Shown here in pieces: positions 36,039 through 45,378 of a stretch of 64,000 nt of DNA (the stretch's first letter is position 1; every line of letters starts with the position of its first letter). The translations under genes and the position numbers were made by a program. The stretch spans positions 806,001 to 870,000 of the forward strand of contig CAJTQI010000001.1 of NCBI GenBank assembly GCA_910578645.1, written 5' to 3'. The notes under the pieces were generated by a model. It ran no database searches, was not told the origin of the DNA, and was given only the letters and a program-made list of their open reading frames with translations. Source of the stretch: an uncultured Lachnospiraceae bacterium. Its GTDB lineage: Bacteria > Bacillota > Clostridia > Lachnospirales > Lachnospiraceae.

Positions 36039-36671
36039 ATGGGATATTTTCCTTTTTTTATGGATATAGCCGGTAAAAAGGGTGTTATTGTGGGCGGCGG
36101 AAAGGTTGCAGCCAGGAAGGTGGAGAAGTTAATACCTTTCGGTCCGGTATTGACAGTGGTTGCATCCCGGGTTGAGGAGTGTGTGCGGAGGCAGGAGAAG
36201 GGGAATATGCCTTCTTCTCTTTTTTTCATGGAGCGGGAATTTAGGACGGAAGATGTAGACGGTGCGGATTTTGTCATTGCAGCCACGGACGATGAACGAT
36301 TGAATAGACAGATATCGGATTTGTGCAAAGCAAGGAAGATTCCGGTTAATGTGGTGGATGACAAAAAGAAGTGCACATTCTTTTTTCCGGCTCTGATTCG
36401 GGAAGGGAGTTTGACGGTGGGAATTTCTACGGACGGCAAGAGCCCGGTGGCGGCGGCCTGGATGCGGCAAGAGATTTCAGGTATGCTCCCGGAGAATTTA
36501 GGAGATGTAGTTGACCTAATGGGTCAAATACGTCCGTGGGTGATGGAGAAGATTGGGGAGGAATCCGCCAGGAAAGCGATTTTAGAGAGGATGTTTTTGT
36601 ATTGCCTGGAAAGAGGCGGGAGGGTGACGGTAACGGAATTACAGGAAGCATTCGTTGATTTCAAAGGGTGA
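36039..36671 (+). CDS. Precorrin-2 dehydrogenase / sirohydrochlorin ferrochelatase-like protein
   Basis: The 210-aa protein matches the N-terminal CysG/Met8 module: YFPFFMDIAGKKGVIVGGGKVAARKVEKL (NAD-binding Rossmann start), ADFVIAATDDERLNRQI (about 85-101), VNVVDDKKKCTFFFPALIREGSLTVGISTDGKSP (about 106-139). It oxidises precorrin-2 to sirohydrochlorin and may insert iron to give siroheme. No methyltransferase domain is attached; that activity is in the cobA-hemD fusion two genes on. It begins 38 nt after hemA. Confidence 0.92.
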   Translation: MGYFPFFMDIAGKKGVIVGGGKVAARKVEKLIPFGPVLTVVASRVEECVRRQEKGNMPSSLFFMEREFRTEDVDGADFVIAATDDERLNRQISDLCKARKIPVNVVDDKKKCTFFFPALIREGSLTVGISTDGKSPVAAAWMRQEISGMLPENLGDVVDLMGQIRPWVMEKIGEESARKAILERMFLYCLERGGRVTVTELQEAFVDFKG

Positions 36672-36789
36672 AAAGGATATACTGTAGGAAAAGGAAGAAG
36701 AACGATGGGTCTGCTTCCTGGCGGAAAAGGATGTTTATTGGCAGGATAGCCGGAATATGATATGGATGTAGGAAAGGGTACTTTACAGC

Positions 36790-37731
36790 ATGGGGAAAAT
36801 CAGGGTCGGCACACGGGGAAGCAAGTTGGCGTTAAGACAGGCAGCCATGGTACAGGAGGCGTTAAGGCGGGTAGACAGCCGTATAGAGACGGAGATTGTG
36901 GTGATACATACGAAGGGTGATAAGATACTGGATAAACCCTTGGCGGACATTGGAGACAAGGGTGTTTTCGTGTCAGAGTTGGAGCAGGCTTTATTTGCAG
37001 GACGGATTGATATAGCGGTACATTCTGCCAAAGATTTACCTATGGAGCTTGCCCGGGGACTGTGTATTGCCGCCGTGCTTCCCAGAGGTGATGTGCGGGA
37101 CGTGCTGGTAGTGCCCAAGGAAGGGAGGCTTCCCTATCCTGGACAGGGTGATGGGAGAACGTTCGTGGTGGGCAGCGGCAGCAGGAGGCGGCAGGCGCAG
37201 GCCGTTCAAATGTGGGATAATGTAGTCTGTAAGGATATCCGTGGGAATGTGGATACCAGGCTACGCAAACTCAAAGACGGCGGATATGATGGAATTATTT
37301 TGGCGAAGGCAGGATTGGACCGGTTGGGAATAGGTTTGGAGGAAGAGGATGAATTTATGTTTCTGCCTCTGCCGCCCGGACAGTTTCTGCCGGCGGCGTG
37401 CCAGGGAATCATCGTGGCGGAGGCAGTTCGCGATTCCTCCGTGGCAGCGCTTTGCAGGCAGATGACAGACGAAAAGACAGAACAATGTTTCCTGGTAGAG
37501 CGGGAACTGTTGGCACGGCTTTCGGCGGACTGCAGCGAGTCCGCTGGGGCGTGGTGCAGACAGGAAGAGGGACATCTGGTATTGGATGCGATGTATGCCG
37601 AAAACAGGCAGAGGCTTACTTGTAAGGCAGAAACAGAGGCGGGGCTGGAGATGGCAGAGAGAATCGCGAAGTCACTGAGAGATGCACAGCATGCGAGTAT
37701 GCGCTTTCATCTTCAGGATGAGACAGAATAG
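36790..37731 (+). CDS. hemC: Hydroxymethylbilane synthase
   Basis: Polymerises four porphobilinogens into hydroxymethylbilane. The 313-aa protein starts GKIRVGTRGSKLALRQA and has VHSAKDLPMEL (about 77-87), GSGSRRRQAQ and KDIRGNVDTRLRKL (about 142-155). The dipyrromethane cofactor cysteine should be Cys248 in ADCSESAGAW. The loop reads CSESAGA; many homologues have GGCHVPIGA. It lies 118 nt after the precorrin-2 dehydrogenase gene and 9 nt before cobA-hemD. Confidence 0.94.
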   Translation: MGKIRVGTRGSKLALRQAAMVQEALRRVDSRIETEIVVIHTKGDKILDKPLADIGDKGVFVSELEQALFAGRIDIAVHSAKDLPMELARGLCIAAVLPRGDVRDVLVVPKEGRLPYPGQGDGRTFVVGSGSRRRQAQAVQMWDNVVCKDIRGNVDTRLRKLKDGGYDGIILAKAGLDRLGIGLEEEDEFMFLPLPPGQFLPAACQGIIVAEAVRDSSVAALCRQMTDEKTEQCFLVERELLARLSADCSESAGAWCRQEEGHLVLDAMYAENRQRLTCKAETEAGLEMAERIAKSLRDAQHASMRFHLQDETE

Positions 37732-37740
37732 GAGAAGAAA

Positions 37741-39288
37741 TTGAAGGCGGGAAAAGTATATCTGGTGGGCGGCGGCTGCGGGGATGCAGGGCTTGTGACA
37801 TGCAAGGCGGCAGATGTTCTAAGAAACTGTGACACAGTAGTTTACGACAGTCTGGTATCGGAAGAATTGTTGCAGTGGACGAAAGCAGACTGCGAGAAAA
37901 TTTATGTAGGGAAACGCTATGGCAGCCATGCCTTAAAGCAAGACGAAATTAATATTCTTTTGGCAAAAAAAGCGCGGGAGGGGAAGACGGTGGCGCGTTT
38001 AAAGGGCGGGGACCCTTATGTGTTCGGGAGAGGCGGAGAGGAATTTCTGGCAATGAAAAAAGCAGGAGTCGGCTGTGAAGAAATTCCCGGGATTTCCTCT
38101 GCCATCGCGGTTCCGGCGGCAGCGGGCATTCCTGTCACCCACAGAGGGCTCTCTGCAAGCGTTACGGTGGTGACGGGGACGGCGGCGCAGGAGGACGGCC
38201 GTTCTTGCCTAAAACTGGATTTTGATGCTTTGGCACGGCTTGACGGCACCCTGGTGATTTTGATGGGGATGCATCATCTGCAGGAAATCGCAGACGGGTT
38301 GATGGCGGCAGGCAAAAGCCCGGAGACGCCCTGTGCTGTCATTATGGAGGGGAGCACAGCCCGGCAGAAGTGTATGCGGACTGTCCTGTCAGAGCTTTTC
38401 CGGGAGGCGTCACGGCAGGGGTATAGGTCTCCCGCGGTGATTGTGGTGGGCGCGGTGGCGGGACTGGAACTGATACCGGAAGATAAAAAGCTGTCCGGGG
38501 TTACGGTGGGGCTCACAGGAACGCCCCATTTTGTGAAGAAGCTTTCGGCAGCACTGGGGGAACAAGGAGCCCGCGTGTGGGACATGGGCTTTATGGAGAT
38601 TTGCGAGAATAAAGAGCCGTTACCGGATTTTAATGGTTACGGTTGGCTTGTTTTTACCAGTCCCAATGGAGCGCAGGTTTTTCTGGATAAAATGAGGAAA
38701 GAGCGGCGTGACCTGCGTACACTTTGGGGGAAAGGGCTTGCCGCAATCGGACCGGGTACAGCGGCGGTGTTTGAAGAAGCGGGGCTGTATGTGGATTATG
38801 TACCGGAGATATATGATGTATTTCATCTGGCGCAAGGCTTGGCGGCACATATTTTGGAAGAGGCAGGACAAGCCGTACGGCCGGGTGGATGTTTGGAGGT
38901 ATGTAAAAATGCCGCCCGGGAGATTCCTTCGGCGATTTTCCTGCGGGCGAAAGAGGCAAGCCCGGAGCTGTCTCTTATTTTTTCTGAAAAAGGGATTTCT
39001 TTTCTGGAGCATCCCCTCTACGAACTGGCAGTCCGGGAGGAACGGCGCGCCGGGGCAGTGACAAAAATGCCCGACTACATTGTGTTTGGCTCGGCTATGG
39101 GCGTGCGGGCATACTTCCAGGGAATGGAGCAGGGGGGAATAAGAAATGAAAAAAGTTGCTATATCTGTATTGGGGAGAGATGCGGCGAAGAGCTCAGGAA
39201 GCATATGGATGCCACCTGCCTGGTTGCGGAGAAAGCGGATGTGACGGGGATTGTGGAGTGCCTTTGCAGGGACAGAGCACAAAAGTGA
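37741..39288 (+). CDS. Uroporphyrinogen-III C-methyltransferase / uroporphyrinogen-III synthase fusion
   Basis: The 515-aa protein joins a SUMT methyltransferase (residues 1-245: VYLVGGGCGDAGLVTCKA, VYDSLVS, RLKGGDPYVFGRGGEE, GISSAIAVPAAAGIPVTHRG) to a HemD-like synthase (about 255-510: GLTGTPHFVKKLSAAL, GWLVFTSPNGAQVFLDKM, AIGPGTAAVFEEAGLYVDYVPEIYDVFHLAQGL). It cyclises hydroxymethylbilane and methylates the product to precorrin-2, the branch toward siroheme and cobalamin. Start is TTG 37741 with AGGAGAAG upstream, directly behind hemC. The fusion order cobA-hemD is well known in Clostridia. Confidence 0.93.
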   Translation: MKAGKVYLVGGGCGDAGLVTCKAADVLRNCDTVVYDSLVSEELLQWTKADCEKIYVGKRYGSHALKQDEINILLAKKAREGKTVARLKGGDPYVFGRGGEEFLAMKKAGVGCEEIPGISSAIAVPAAAGIPVTHRGLSASVTVVTGTAAQEDGRSCLKLDFDALARLDGTLVILMGMHHLQEIADGLMAAGKSPETPCAVIMEGSTARQKCMRTVLSELFREASRQGYRSPAVIVVGAVAGLELIPEDKKLSGVTVGLTGTPHFVKKLSAALGEQGARVWDMGFMEICENKEPLPDFNGYGWLVFTSPNGAQVFLDKMRKERRDLRTLWGKGLAAIGPGTAAVFEEAGLYVDYVPEIYDVFHLAQGLAAHILEEAGQAVRPGGCLEVCKNAAREIPSAIFLRAKEASPELSLIFSEKGISFLEHPLYELAVREERRAGAVTKMPDYIVFGSAMGVRAYFQGMEQGGIRNEKSCYICIGERCGEELRKHMDATCLVAEKADVTGIVECLCRDRAQK

Positions 39289-39307
39289 TGAAAGAAATGG
39301 AGAAAGT

Positions 39308-40279
39308 ATGGCAGAAAATATACATCGGTTCAGAAGATTAAGACGTGACGGTAGAATCCGTTCCATGATGCAGGAGACAAGGCTGCATCCGAAAGATTTT
39401 ATCTATCCTATATTTGTCATAGAGGGGGAAAATATCAAGAGCCCGGTGAAATCCATGCCGGGAATATACCAGTATTCGGTGGACCGTCTGGAGGAGATTC
39501 TTGACCGGGTGGCGGCAGCGTCCATCGGGGGTATCATGCTTTTTGGTATTCCCCTGAAGAAGGACCCGGAAGGAAGCCAGGCATACGCGGAGGACGGGAT
39601 TACCCAACGGGCGGTGCGCTTTGTCAAAGAAAAATATCCGGAAATCTATATTGTGGCAGATATATGCCTGTGTGAGTACACTTCCCACGGACATTGCGGT
39701 ATGGTGTGCGGGGATGAAATATTAAATGACGAGACACTTCCCTACCTGGTGAAAATGTCGGTGAGCCTTGCGGCGGCGGGAGCGGACATGGTGGCTCCTT
39801 CGGATATGATGGACGGGCGAGTGGCGGCCATACGTGAAGGCTTGGACGAAGCCGGATTCGGACAGATACCGATTATGGCTTACAGCGCGAAATTCGCCTC
39901 CGCTTATTATGGCCCATTCCGGGACGCGGCCCATTCCGCGCCGGGTTTCGGGGACCGTAAGAGCTACCAGATGGACTTCGCCAATGGACAGGAAGCGCTG
40001 CAGGAAATTGCTGCCGATATAGAAGAAGGGGCGGATATTGTGATGGTGAAACCCGCCCTCGCATACCTGGATGTGCTCAAGGAGGCGGCGCTTCATTACC
40101 ATATGCCCCTTGCCGTGTATAATGTGAGCGGTGAATACTCTATGGTAAAAGCCGCCGCTGCCAACGGATGGATTGACGAGCAGCGGATTGTGGTGGAGAA
40201 CCTTACCGCCATGAAACGGGCGGGGGCAAGGCTCATCATCACATACCATGCGTTGGATGCTGTGAATTGGATAGTATGA
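39308..40279 (+). CDS. hemB: Porphobilinogen synthase
   Basis: Condenses two 5-aminolevulinates to porphobilinogen. From ATG 39308 the protein is 323 aa, with RLRRDGRIRSMMQETRLHPKDFIYPIFV, the zinc-type cysteine cluster DICLCEYTSHGHCG (about 118-131), the Schiff-base lysine in YSAKFASAYYGPFRDAA (about residue 195) and VMVKPALAYLDVL with the second Lys (about 248). The three-cysteine cluster indicates a zinc-dependent enzyme. It sits 19 nt after the cobA-hemD stop. Confidence 0.95.
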   Translation: MAENIHRFRRLRRDGRIRSMMQETRLHPKDFIYPIFVIEGENIKSPVKSMPGIYQYSVDRLEEILDRVAAASIGGIMLFGIPLKKDPEGSQAYAEDGITQRAVRFVKEKYPEIYIVADICLCEYTSHGHCGMVCGDEILNDETLPYLVKMSVSLAAAGADMVAPSDMMDGRVAAIREGLDEAGFGQIPIMAYSAKFASAYYGPFRDAAHSAPGFGDRKSYQMDFANGQEALQEIAADIEEGADIVMVKPALAYLDVLKEAALHYHMPLAVYNVSGEYSMVKAAAANGWIDEQRIVVENLTAMKRAGARLIITYHALDAVNWIV

Positions 40280-40292
40280 ATGGAGAATCTGT

Positions 40293-41585
40293 ATGGATAC
40301 AAATCAGTCAAAGATGCTTTTTGATAAAGCGAAAAAATGCATACCCGGCGGGGTAAATTCCCCGGTGCGGGCATTCGGGGCAGTGGGCGGACATCCCTTT
40401 TTCGTGGAGCGGGCCGAGGGGCCGTGGCTGTATGATGTGGACGGGAACCGTTATCTGGACTATGTCTGTTCCTGGGGACCTGGTATTTTGGGACATGCCC
40501 ATCCCAGAGTGGTGGAGGCGGTGCGGAAAGCTTGCGGTGGCGGGCTGACATTCGGCGCTCCTACGGCGGGGGAAGTGGAGCTTGCGGAATTGATTCATGT
40601 GTGTGTCCCAGATGTGGAGATGGTGCGGTTGGTGAGCTCCGGAACCGAGGCCGTAATGAGTGCGGTGCGGGTGGCGAGAGGATTCACGGGCAGGGAAAAA
40701 ATTATCAAGTTTGCCGGAAATTATCACGGGCATTCCGACGGACTCCTTGTCAAAGCAGGTTCCGGGCTTATGACTCAGTCGGTGCCGGACAGCGCCGGGG
40801 TTCCGGCGGGCTATGCCGAGAGTACTTTGACGGCAGTATACAATGATGAACAATCTGTGCGCAGGATGATGGAAGAAAACAGCGGACAGGTGGCGGCTAT
40901 AGTGGTTGAGCCAGTGGCCGCCAATATGGGCGTCGTGCCGCCCAAAGAGGGATTTCTGGAATTTTTGCGGCGTATCACGAAGGAGAAAGGCGCGCTCTTG
41001 ATTTTTGACGAAGTGATAACGGGATTCCGCCTGGCGCTAGGCGGCGCTACGGAGTATACGGGCGTACATGCCGATTTGCATACATTTGGCAAGATTGTGG
41101 GCGGTGGTATGCCCTTGGCTGCTTACGGCGGTAGCAGGGAGATTATGTCCTGTGTGGCGCCGCTTGGGGAAGTCTATCAGGCAGGTACATTGTCGGGCAA
41201 TCCCGTGGCGGTGACAGCGGGAATTACCACTTTGAAGATACTCATGGAAGACAGGGGAATGTACAGGCGTATTGACACAAAAGCGGAAAGAATTGCGGAG
41301 GCATTTTGCAAGAAAGGACTGACAGTAAACCGTGCCGGCTCCCTGCTCACGGTATTCTTCACGTCGGATTGTGCACAAAGCGGGATGAATGTGGCAAATT
41401 ATGAAGATGCCTGCCGCTGTGACAGGGAGGCTTTTGCGGGTTATTTTCACAGAATGCTTGAAAGAGGAATTTATGTGGCGCCCTCCCAGTTTGAGGCAAT
41501 GTTTGTGTCGGATGCCCATTCGGAGGAATTGATTGACTGGACATGTGAGGCAATTGCGCAAAGCGTGGCAAGGGCGCAACAATAA
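40293..41585 (+). CDS. hemL: Glutamate-1-semialdehyde 2,1-aminomutase
   Basis: PLP enzyme that makes 5-aminolevulinate from the HemA product. The 430-aa protein has CIPGGVNSPVRAF, VSSGTEAVMSAVRVARGFTGR (about 117-137), LIFDEVITGFRLALGGA (PLP Asp, about 235-251) and the PLP Lys in HTFGKIVGGGMPLAAYGG (about residue 265). It begins 13 nt after hemB and closes the cluster. No protoporphyrin-branch genes (hemE, hemN, hemH) occur here, so the set serves siroheme or corrin rings. Confidence 0.95.
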   Translation: MDTNQSKMLFDKAKKCIPGGVNSPVRAFGAVGGHPFFVERAEGPWLYDVDGNRYLDYVCSWGPGILGHAHPRVVEAVRKACGGGLTFGAPTAGEVELAELIHVCVPDVEMVRLVSSGTEAVMSAVRVARGFTGREKIIKFAGNYHGHSDGLLVKAGSGLMTQSVPDSAGVPAGYAESTLTAVYNDEQSVRRMMEENSGQVAAIVVEPVAANMGVVPPKEGFLEFLRRITKEKGALLIFDEVITGFRLALGGATEYTGVHADLHTFGKIVGGGMPLAAYGGSREIMSCVAPLGEVYQAGTLSGNPVAVTAGITTLKILMEDRGMYRRIDTKAERIAEAFCKKGLTVNRAGSLLTVFFTSDCAQSGMNVANYEDACRCDREAFAGYFHRMLERGIYVAPSQFEAMFVSDAHSEELIDWTCEAIAQSVARAQQ

Positions 41586-41615
41586 AAACTTTTTGCGCCA
41601 GGCTGTTTTTTAAAT
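41573..41615 (+). terminator. Probable terminator at the end of the tetrapyrrole cluster
   Basis: GGCGCAA (41573-41579, within the hemL 3' end) pairs with TTGCGCC (41593-41599); AGGCTGTTTTTT follows. It is weaker than the other terminators and lies in a 41-bp convergent gap. Confidence 0.5.
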
Positions 41616-41626
41616 GAGCCGGCGAG

Positions 41627-42874
41627 CTAGAAATAATCCGAAAAGTATGCTTTTTCTACGGGAATCATACGTTCTAACCAGGTCAACATATAGTACTCGG
41701 TCTGAATCTTTTCGTGTTCATAAAGGTAAGACGGTCTCTTATAACCCATCAGCATGGCGGTGAGCGTATTTACGGACAATTCCACTACATTGATTGACTG
41801 GTTGTCCTCCACCTGTTCGCAGATTGTCTTGCCGTCATGCCATGAAACCATATAGTCCCCTTCGTTCCAGGGCGCCATCTCGTCGTGTACACGGAAATGA
41901 AGTTTAAAGTCTTCGGGCTGTATCTGGAAAGGATATTCTGTGAGAAATTCTTTTACATCAATGATACGGGCCATGATATAGGGGGAGATTGTCTCCGTAA
42001 TTTCACTATCCTCAAAGAGATAAGCCATCGGTTCTCCCGAATAGTTATCGCCCTGTACTTGTGTAATCATCGAGAAATGCGCGCTGATATAGTTCCACAA
42101 CCCATAATTCGCTTCGATATTTAAATAAACCATTTCCTTGATATGGAAGATTTCGTTTGCAATGTAGTAGACTACGTAACCCAAGGGTTTATGTTCTTTG
42201 CTGTAATAGACTGCCGCGATGATATCTTCATTGTCCCAACGCCAGTATTCTTCCCAGGAAAGGGCATCCCGGATGAGTGCGCCGTGTCTTTGTATGGCGA
42301 AATAGGAGTGGACGTTGTGGTAATCTTCGGAATCCAGGCTGACGCGTTCCACCATGCCGTCTACGGGGCGCGCTTTGGGAAGCTGTGTGTCTTTGACGGT
42401 GAAAGTAAGCTTGTCGGAGACGATTTCCCATCCCATCTTACGGTAGAAGGGGATGGAGTAGGGATAGAGAAAAGAAATCAGCATCCCTTGGCTGTGGATA
42501 TAATCCAATGCATGGCGCATCAGGGAGTGAATCAGTCCGCGCCCGGTATATTCCGGATAGGTGGCGACGCCGGTAATGCCGCCCATATCCATGATGGTAT
42601 CATGGATATTGACTTTCATGGAGTAGACCACGACCATGGACGCCAACCGTTCCTGATAAAACCATCCGATGACGTAAGCTTCTTCCAAAATAGGCCGTTT
42701 GGCATATTTGATTTCGTCTTGTTTCCATCCTGTCTGGAACAGGTCATAGGAGGTGACCTGGAAAGCGTATTGCAGCAAGGCATTGAACTGCTCTAAGTCA
42801 CCCCGGTCTAACTCCCGCATTTTAAAATCTTCGTTTGTCTCTAAGTAAGTGTAAACTTGATGTTGTTCTTCCAT
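41627..42874 (-). CDS. Eis-like GNAT N-acetyltransferase
   Basis: The 415-aa protein has the Eis layout. An N-terminal GNAT domain includes MRELDRGDLEQFNALLQYAF, GGITGVATYPEYTGRGLIHSLMRHAL (acetyl-CoA loop, about 97-122) and FYRKMGWEI. A central second GNAT-like region follows (about 165-290), and a C-terminal SCP2-like domain ends near residue 410. Eis enzymes acetylate amines, including some aminoglycosides; the natural substrate here is unknown. It is the last gene of a minus-strand run, 79 nt after degV. Confidence 0.82.
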   Translation of the reverse strand: MEEQHQVYTYLETNEDFKMRELDRGDLEQFNALLQYAFQVTSYDLFQTGWKQDEIKYAKRPILEEAYVIGWFYQERLASMVVVYSMKVNIHDTIMDMGGITGVATYPEYTGRGLIHSLMRHALDYIHSQGMLISFLYPYSIPFYRKMGWEIVSDKLTFTVKDTQLPKARPVDGMVERVSLDSEDYHNVHSYFAIQRHGALIRDALSWEEYWRWDNEDIIAAVYYSKEHKPLGYVVYYIANEIFHIKEMVYLNIEANYGLWNYISAHFSMITQVQGDNYSGEPMAYLFEDSEITETISPYIMARIIDVKEFLTEYPFQIQPEDFKLHFRVHDEMAPWNEGDYMVSWHDGKTICEQVEDNQSINVVELSVNTLTAMLMGYKRPSYLYEHEKIQTEYYMLTWLERMIPVEKAYFSDYF

Positions 42875-42953
42875 ATAAAATCTAATTCCCCTTGTTTTTC
42901 AAATATCATAGAAGCGCTGCCAAAACGGCATGGGAAACTACCCATATTCATCA

Positions 42954-43841
42954 TTAATCTGCAAAGTAATGTGCATATTTTCCTTCGTCGGCATCGAAAA
43001 AGCAGAATCCCACAAGCCCTCTGCCGGTGTGTGCGCCGATGGCGCATCCTACCACAGATATCATAGTATTTTTCGGATGAAAAGTTTCCTGCACAAGGGA
43101 TGACACCATGACAAGCGCCTCCGGGTCTTCCCCATGGCATAGCGCAACGGTCTGCTTTTCCAGGCAGTATCCGTTTTCCCTGGCATAATCTATGAGGTAG
43201 CGCAGCGATTTCTTCCTGCCCCGTACTGTTTTGATGACGGCTAATGCTCCGGACTCATTCACGACTAATACAGGTTTCATGTCCAATGTCTCAGCCAGAG
43301 TGCCTTTAAATTTGGTGAGACGGCCTCCTTTGATGAGATAGGCTAACGTCTGTACCGTGAATACATGGCGGATATGGGAGATAAAATAATCGGCGGCCTC
43401 AATGATTTCTTCTTTTGGAGCCCCTTTTTCCAACATGGTGACAAGTTTTGCGACAAGCAGGCCGAAACCTGCGGAAGCGCATTTGGAATCGATAATCGTC
43501 AAGTCAAAGTCGGGATACTCTTCTGATAAGGTTTCTTTTGCGATATTGGCGGCATTGTAAGTGCCTGCAATTCCTGTGGAAAAACACAGGTAGATAATGA
43601 CGTCGCCCGCTTTGGCGTAGGGCCTGAAAGCATCCGTAAACATGGCGGGATTGATATGGTATGTTTTTACATCGCGTCTGATATCGTCCAGTATATGATA
43701 AAATTCTTCTGTGTGTATGGTTTCCCCGTCAAAGTAATCGGTATCGTCGATTACAACCGGCGTGGGAATCACGTGTAGATTATGCTGCCTGACATAATCG
43801 GCCGGCAGGTCGCTTGCAGAATCTGTAACGATACGAAGCAT
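42954..43841 (-). CDS. DegV-family fatty-acid-binding protein
   Basis: The 295-aa protein starts MLRIVTDSASDLPADYV, has VIPTPVVIDDTDYFDGE, IYLCFSTGIAGTYNAANIA (fatty-acid carboxylate-binding Ser, about 90-108), IDSKCASAGFGLLV and the C-terminal GCAIGAHTGRGLVGF (about 267-281). These are the hallmarks of DegV/FakB proteins, which present fatty acids to the FakA kinase. No fakA is next to it. AGGAGGG precedes the ATG. It lies 23 nt after pncB. Confidence 0.9.
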   Translation of the reverse strand: MLRIVTDSASDLPADYVRQHNLHVIPTPVVIDDTDYFDGETIHTEEFYHILDDIRRDVKTYHINPAMFTDAFRPYAKAGDVIIYLCFSTGIAGTYNAANIAKETLSEEYPDFDLTIIDSKCASAGFGLLVAKLVTMLEKGAPKEEIIEAADYFISHIRHVFTVQTLAYLIKGGRLTKFKGTLAETLDMKPVLVVNESGALAVIKTVRGRKKSLRYLIDYARENGYCLEKQTVALCHGEDPEALVMVSSLVQETFHPKNTMISVVGCAIGAHTGRGLVGFCFFDADEGKYAHYFAD

Positions 43842-43864
43842 ATGAATCCCTCCTAGTTATTTTC

Positions 43865-45319
43865 TTACATTTGATTCATCTGGTCTAACAGTTGAATTTT
43901 GATATCATAAAGCCTGCCTGACAAATCTACATACACTTTGTGTGGGTTCACAAGGCGTCTTGTCTCTTCCCAGAGTGTGTTAAGCTCTTCCTGGCAGTAG
44001 GAGCGGATGTCCATGACTTTGGGGGAAGTGTAGCAGCATTCCCCGTTTTGGAAGACAGGAACCATCAGTTCCCGAAGACGATAGCTTCCACCTGCCAACT
44101 TGGTTTTTTTCCACGGTTCGTTGGGGTCAAAAAGCAGCAGCGGCTTACTCTCGTCGTACTGTTCGTCCACCAGACAGATTAGGTCGGCTTTGATTTTGCC
44201 CGTCTCCTTCTCATAGATACGGTAGATAGTTTTGTTGCCCGGATTGGTTACTTTCTCCGTATTTTCGGACAATTTAATCTTGGGTATAAACTGCCCGTCC
44301 TTGCCCATTACCGCGGCTAATTTGTACACGCCGCCGAAGGAAGGGCAGTCTTTGGATGTGATTAAGTGTGTGCCGACGCCCCATGAGGTGATGGCGGCCC
44401 CCTGGTCTTTCAGACTTTGGATAAGGAACTCGTCCAAATCGTTGGAGGCGGAGATAACAGCGTCGGTGAATCCTGCCGCATCCAGCATTTTCCGGGCTTT
44501 CTTAGACAAATATGCCAGGTCGCCGCTGTCTAGGCGGATGCCGTAGAAAGTAAGCGGTATACCTGTTTCGCGCATTTCGGTGAAAACACGGATGGCGTTG
44601 GGCACGCCGGATTTTAAGGTGTCGTATGTGTCCACCAACAGGATGCAGGCGGAAGGATACATGTCCGCATAGGTCTTAAAAGCAGTGTATTCGTCCGGGA
44701 AACTCATAATCCAGCTATGGGCGTGAGTACCCTTCACCGGAACATCGAAAAGCTGTCCGCACAGGACATTGGATGTGCCTATACAACCGCCAATCATGGC
44801 GGCCCTTGCGCCGTAGGTGCCTGCGTCCGGCCCCTGGGCACGGCGAAGTCCAAATTCCATGATGCCGTCTCCGTGTGCGGCATAACATACCCTTGCGGTC
44901 TTGGTTGCGATAAGACTCTGGTGGTTGATGATATTTAAGATAGCCGTCTCCACAAGCTGTGCCTGCATAATCGGCGCAATAACTTTCACAAGCGGTTCCC
45001 GTGGAAATACAACGGTTCCTTCCGGGATAGCATAGATATCGCCTGTAAATCTAAATTCTTTCAAATAATCAAGGAAGTCTTTGCCAAAGATACCAAGGCT
45101 GGCAAGATAGGAGATATCTTCTTCATCGAAATGCAGCTCTTTGATGTACTGAATCATTTGTTCTAATCCGGCGGCGATAGCAAAACCGCCGTCGCAGGGA
45201 TTACTTCTGTAAAAAGCATCAAAAATCACGGTTTCATTCTGGTCCTTGTTTTTGAAATAGCCCTGCATCATTGTCAGTTCGTATAAATCGGTCATTAAAG
45301 TCAAATTTTGCCGGTCCAT
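43865..45319 (-). CDS. pncB: Nicotinate phosphoribosyltransferase
   Basis: Salvages nicotinate into NAD via nicotinate mononucleotide, using PRPP and ATP. The 484-aa protein starts with NLTLMTDLYELTMMQGYF and has EFGLRRAQGPDAG (about 150-162), GTHAHSWIMSFPDE (catalytic His, about 193-206), FYGIRLDSGDLAYLSKKAR and VGTHLITSKD (phosphate-binding). AAAGGAGG lies before the ATG. The upstream partner is a macrodomain ADP-ribose hydrolase, 59 nt away. Confidence 0.93.
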   Translation of the reverse strand: MDRQNLTLMTDLYELTMMQGYFKNKDQNETVIFDAFYRSNPCDGGFAIAAGLEQMIQYIKELHFDEEDISYLASLGIFGKDFLDYLKEFRFTGDIYAIPEGTVVFPREPLVKVIAPIMQAQLVETAILNIINHQSLIATKTARVCYAAHGDGIMEFGLRRAQGPDAGTYGARAAMIGGCIGTSNVLCGQLFDVPVKGTHAHSWIMSFPDEYTAFKTYADMYPSACILLVDTYDTLKSGVPNAIRVFTEMRETGIPLTFYGIRLDSGDLAYLSKKARKMLDAAGFTDAVISASNDLDEFLIQSLKDQGAAITSWGVGTHLITSKDCPSFGGVYKLAAVMGKDGQFIPKIKLSENTEKVTNPGNKTIYRIYEKETGKIKADLICLVDEQYDESKPLLLFDPNEPWKKTKLAGGSYRLRELMVPVFQNGECCYTSPKVMDIRSYCQEELNTLWEETRRLVNPHKVYVDLSGRLYDIKIQLLDQMNQM

Positions 45320-45378
45320 TGGAGTACCTCCTTTTGCTTTACATTCTACACCAAATCTCCGGGATAGGGAAGAGTAAG

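Noticed and set aside
41586..41626. Terminator T-run as a strong bidirectional terminator
   Set aside because: The stem is weak and one arm lies within hemL; kept only as a low-confidence plus-strand terminator.
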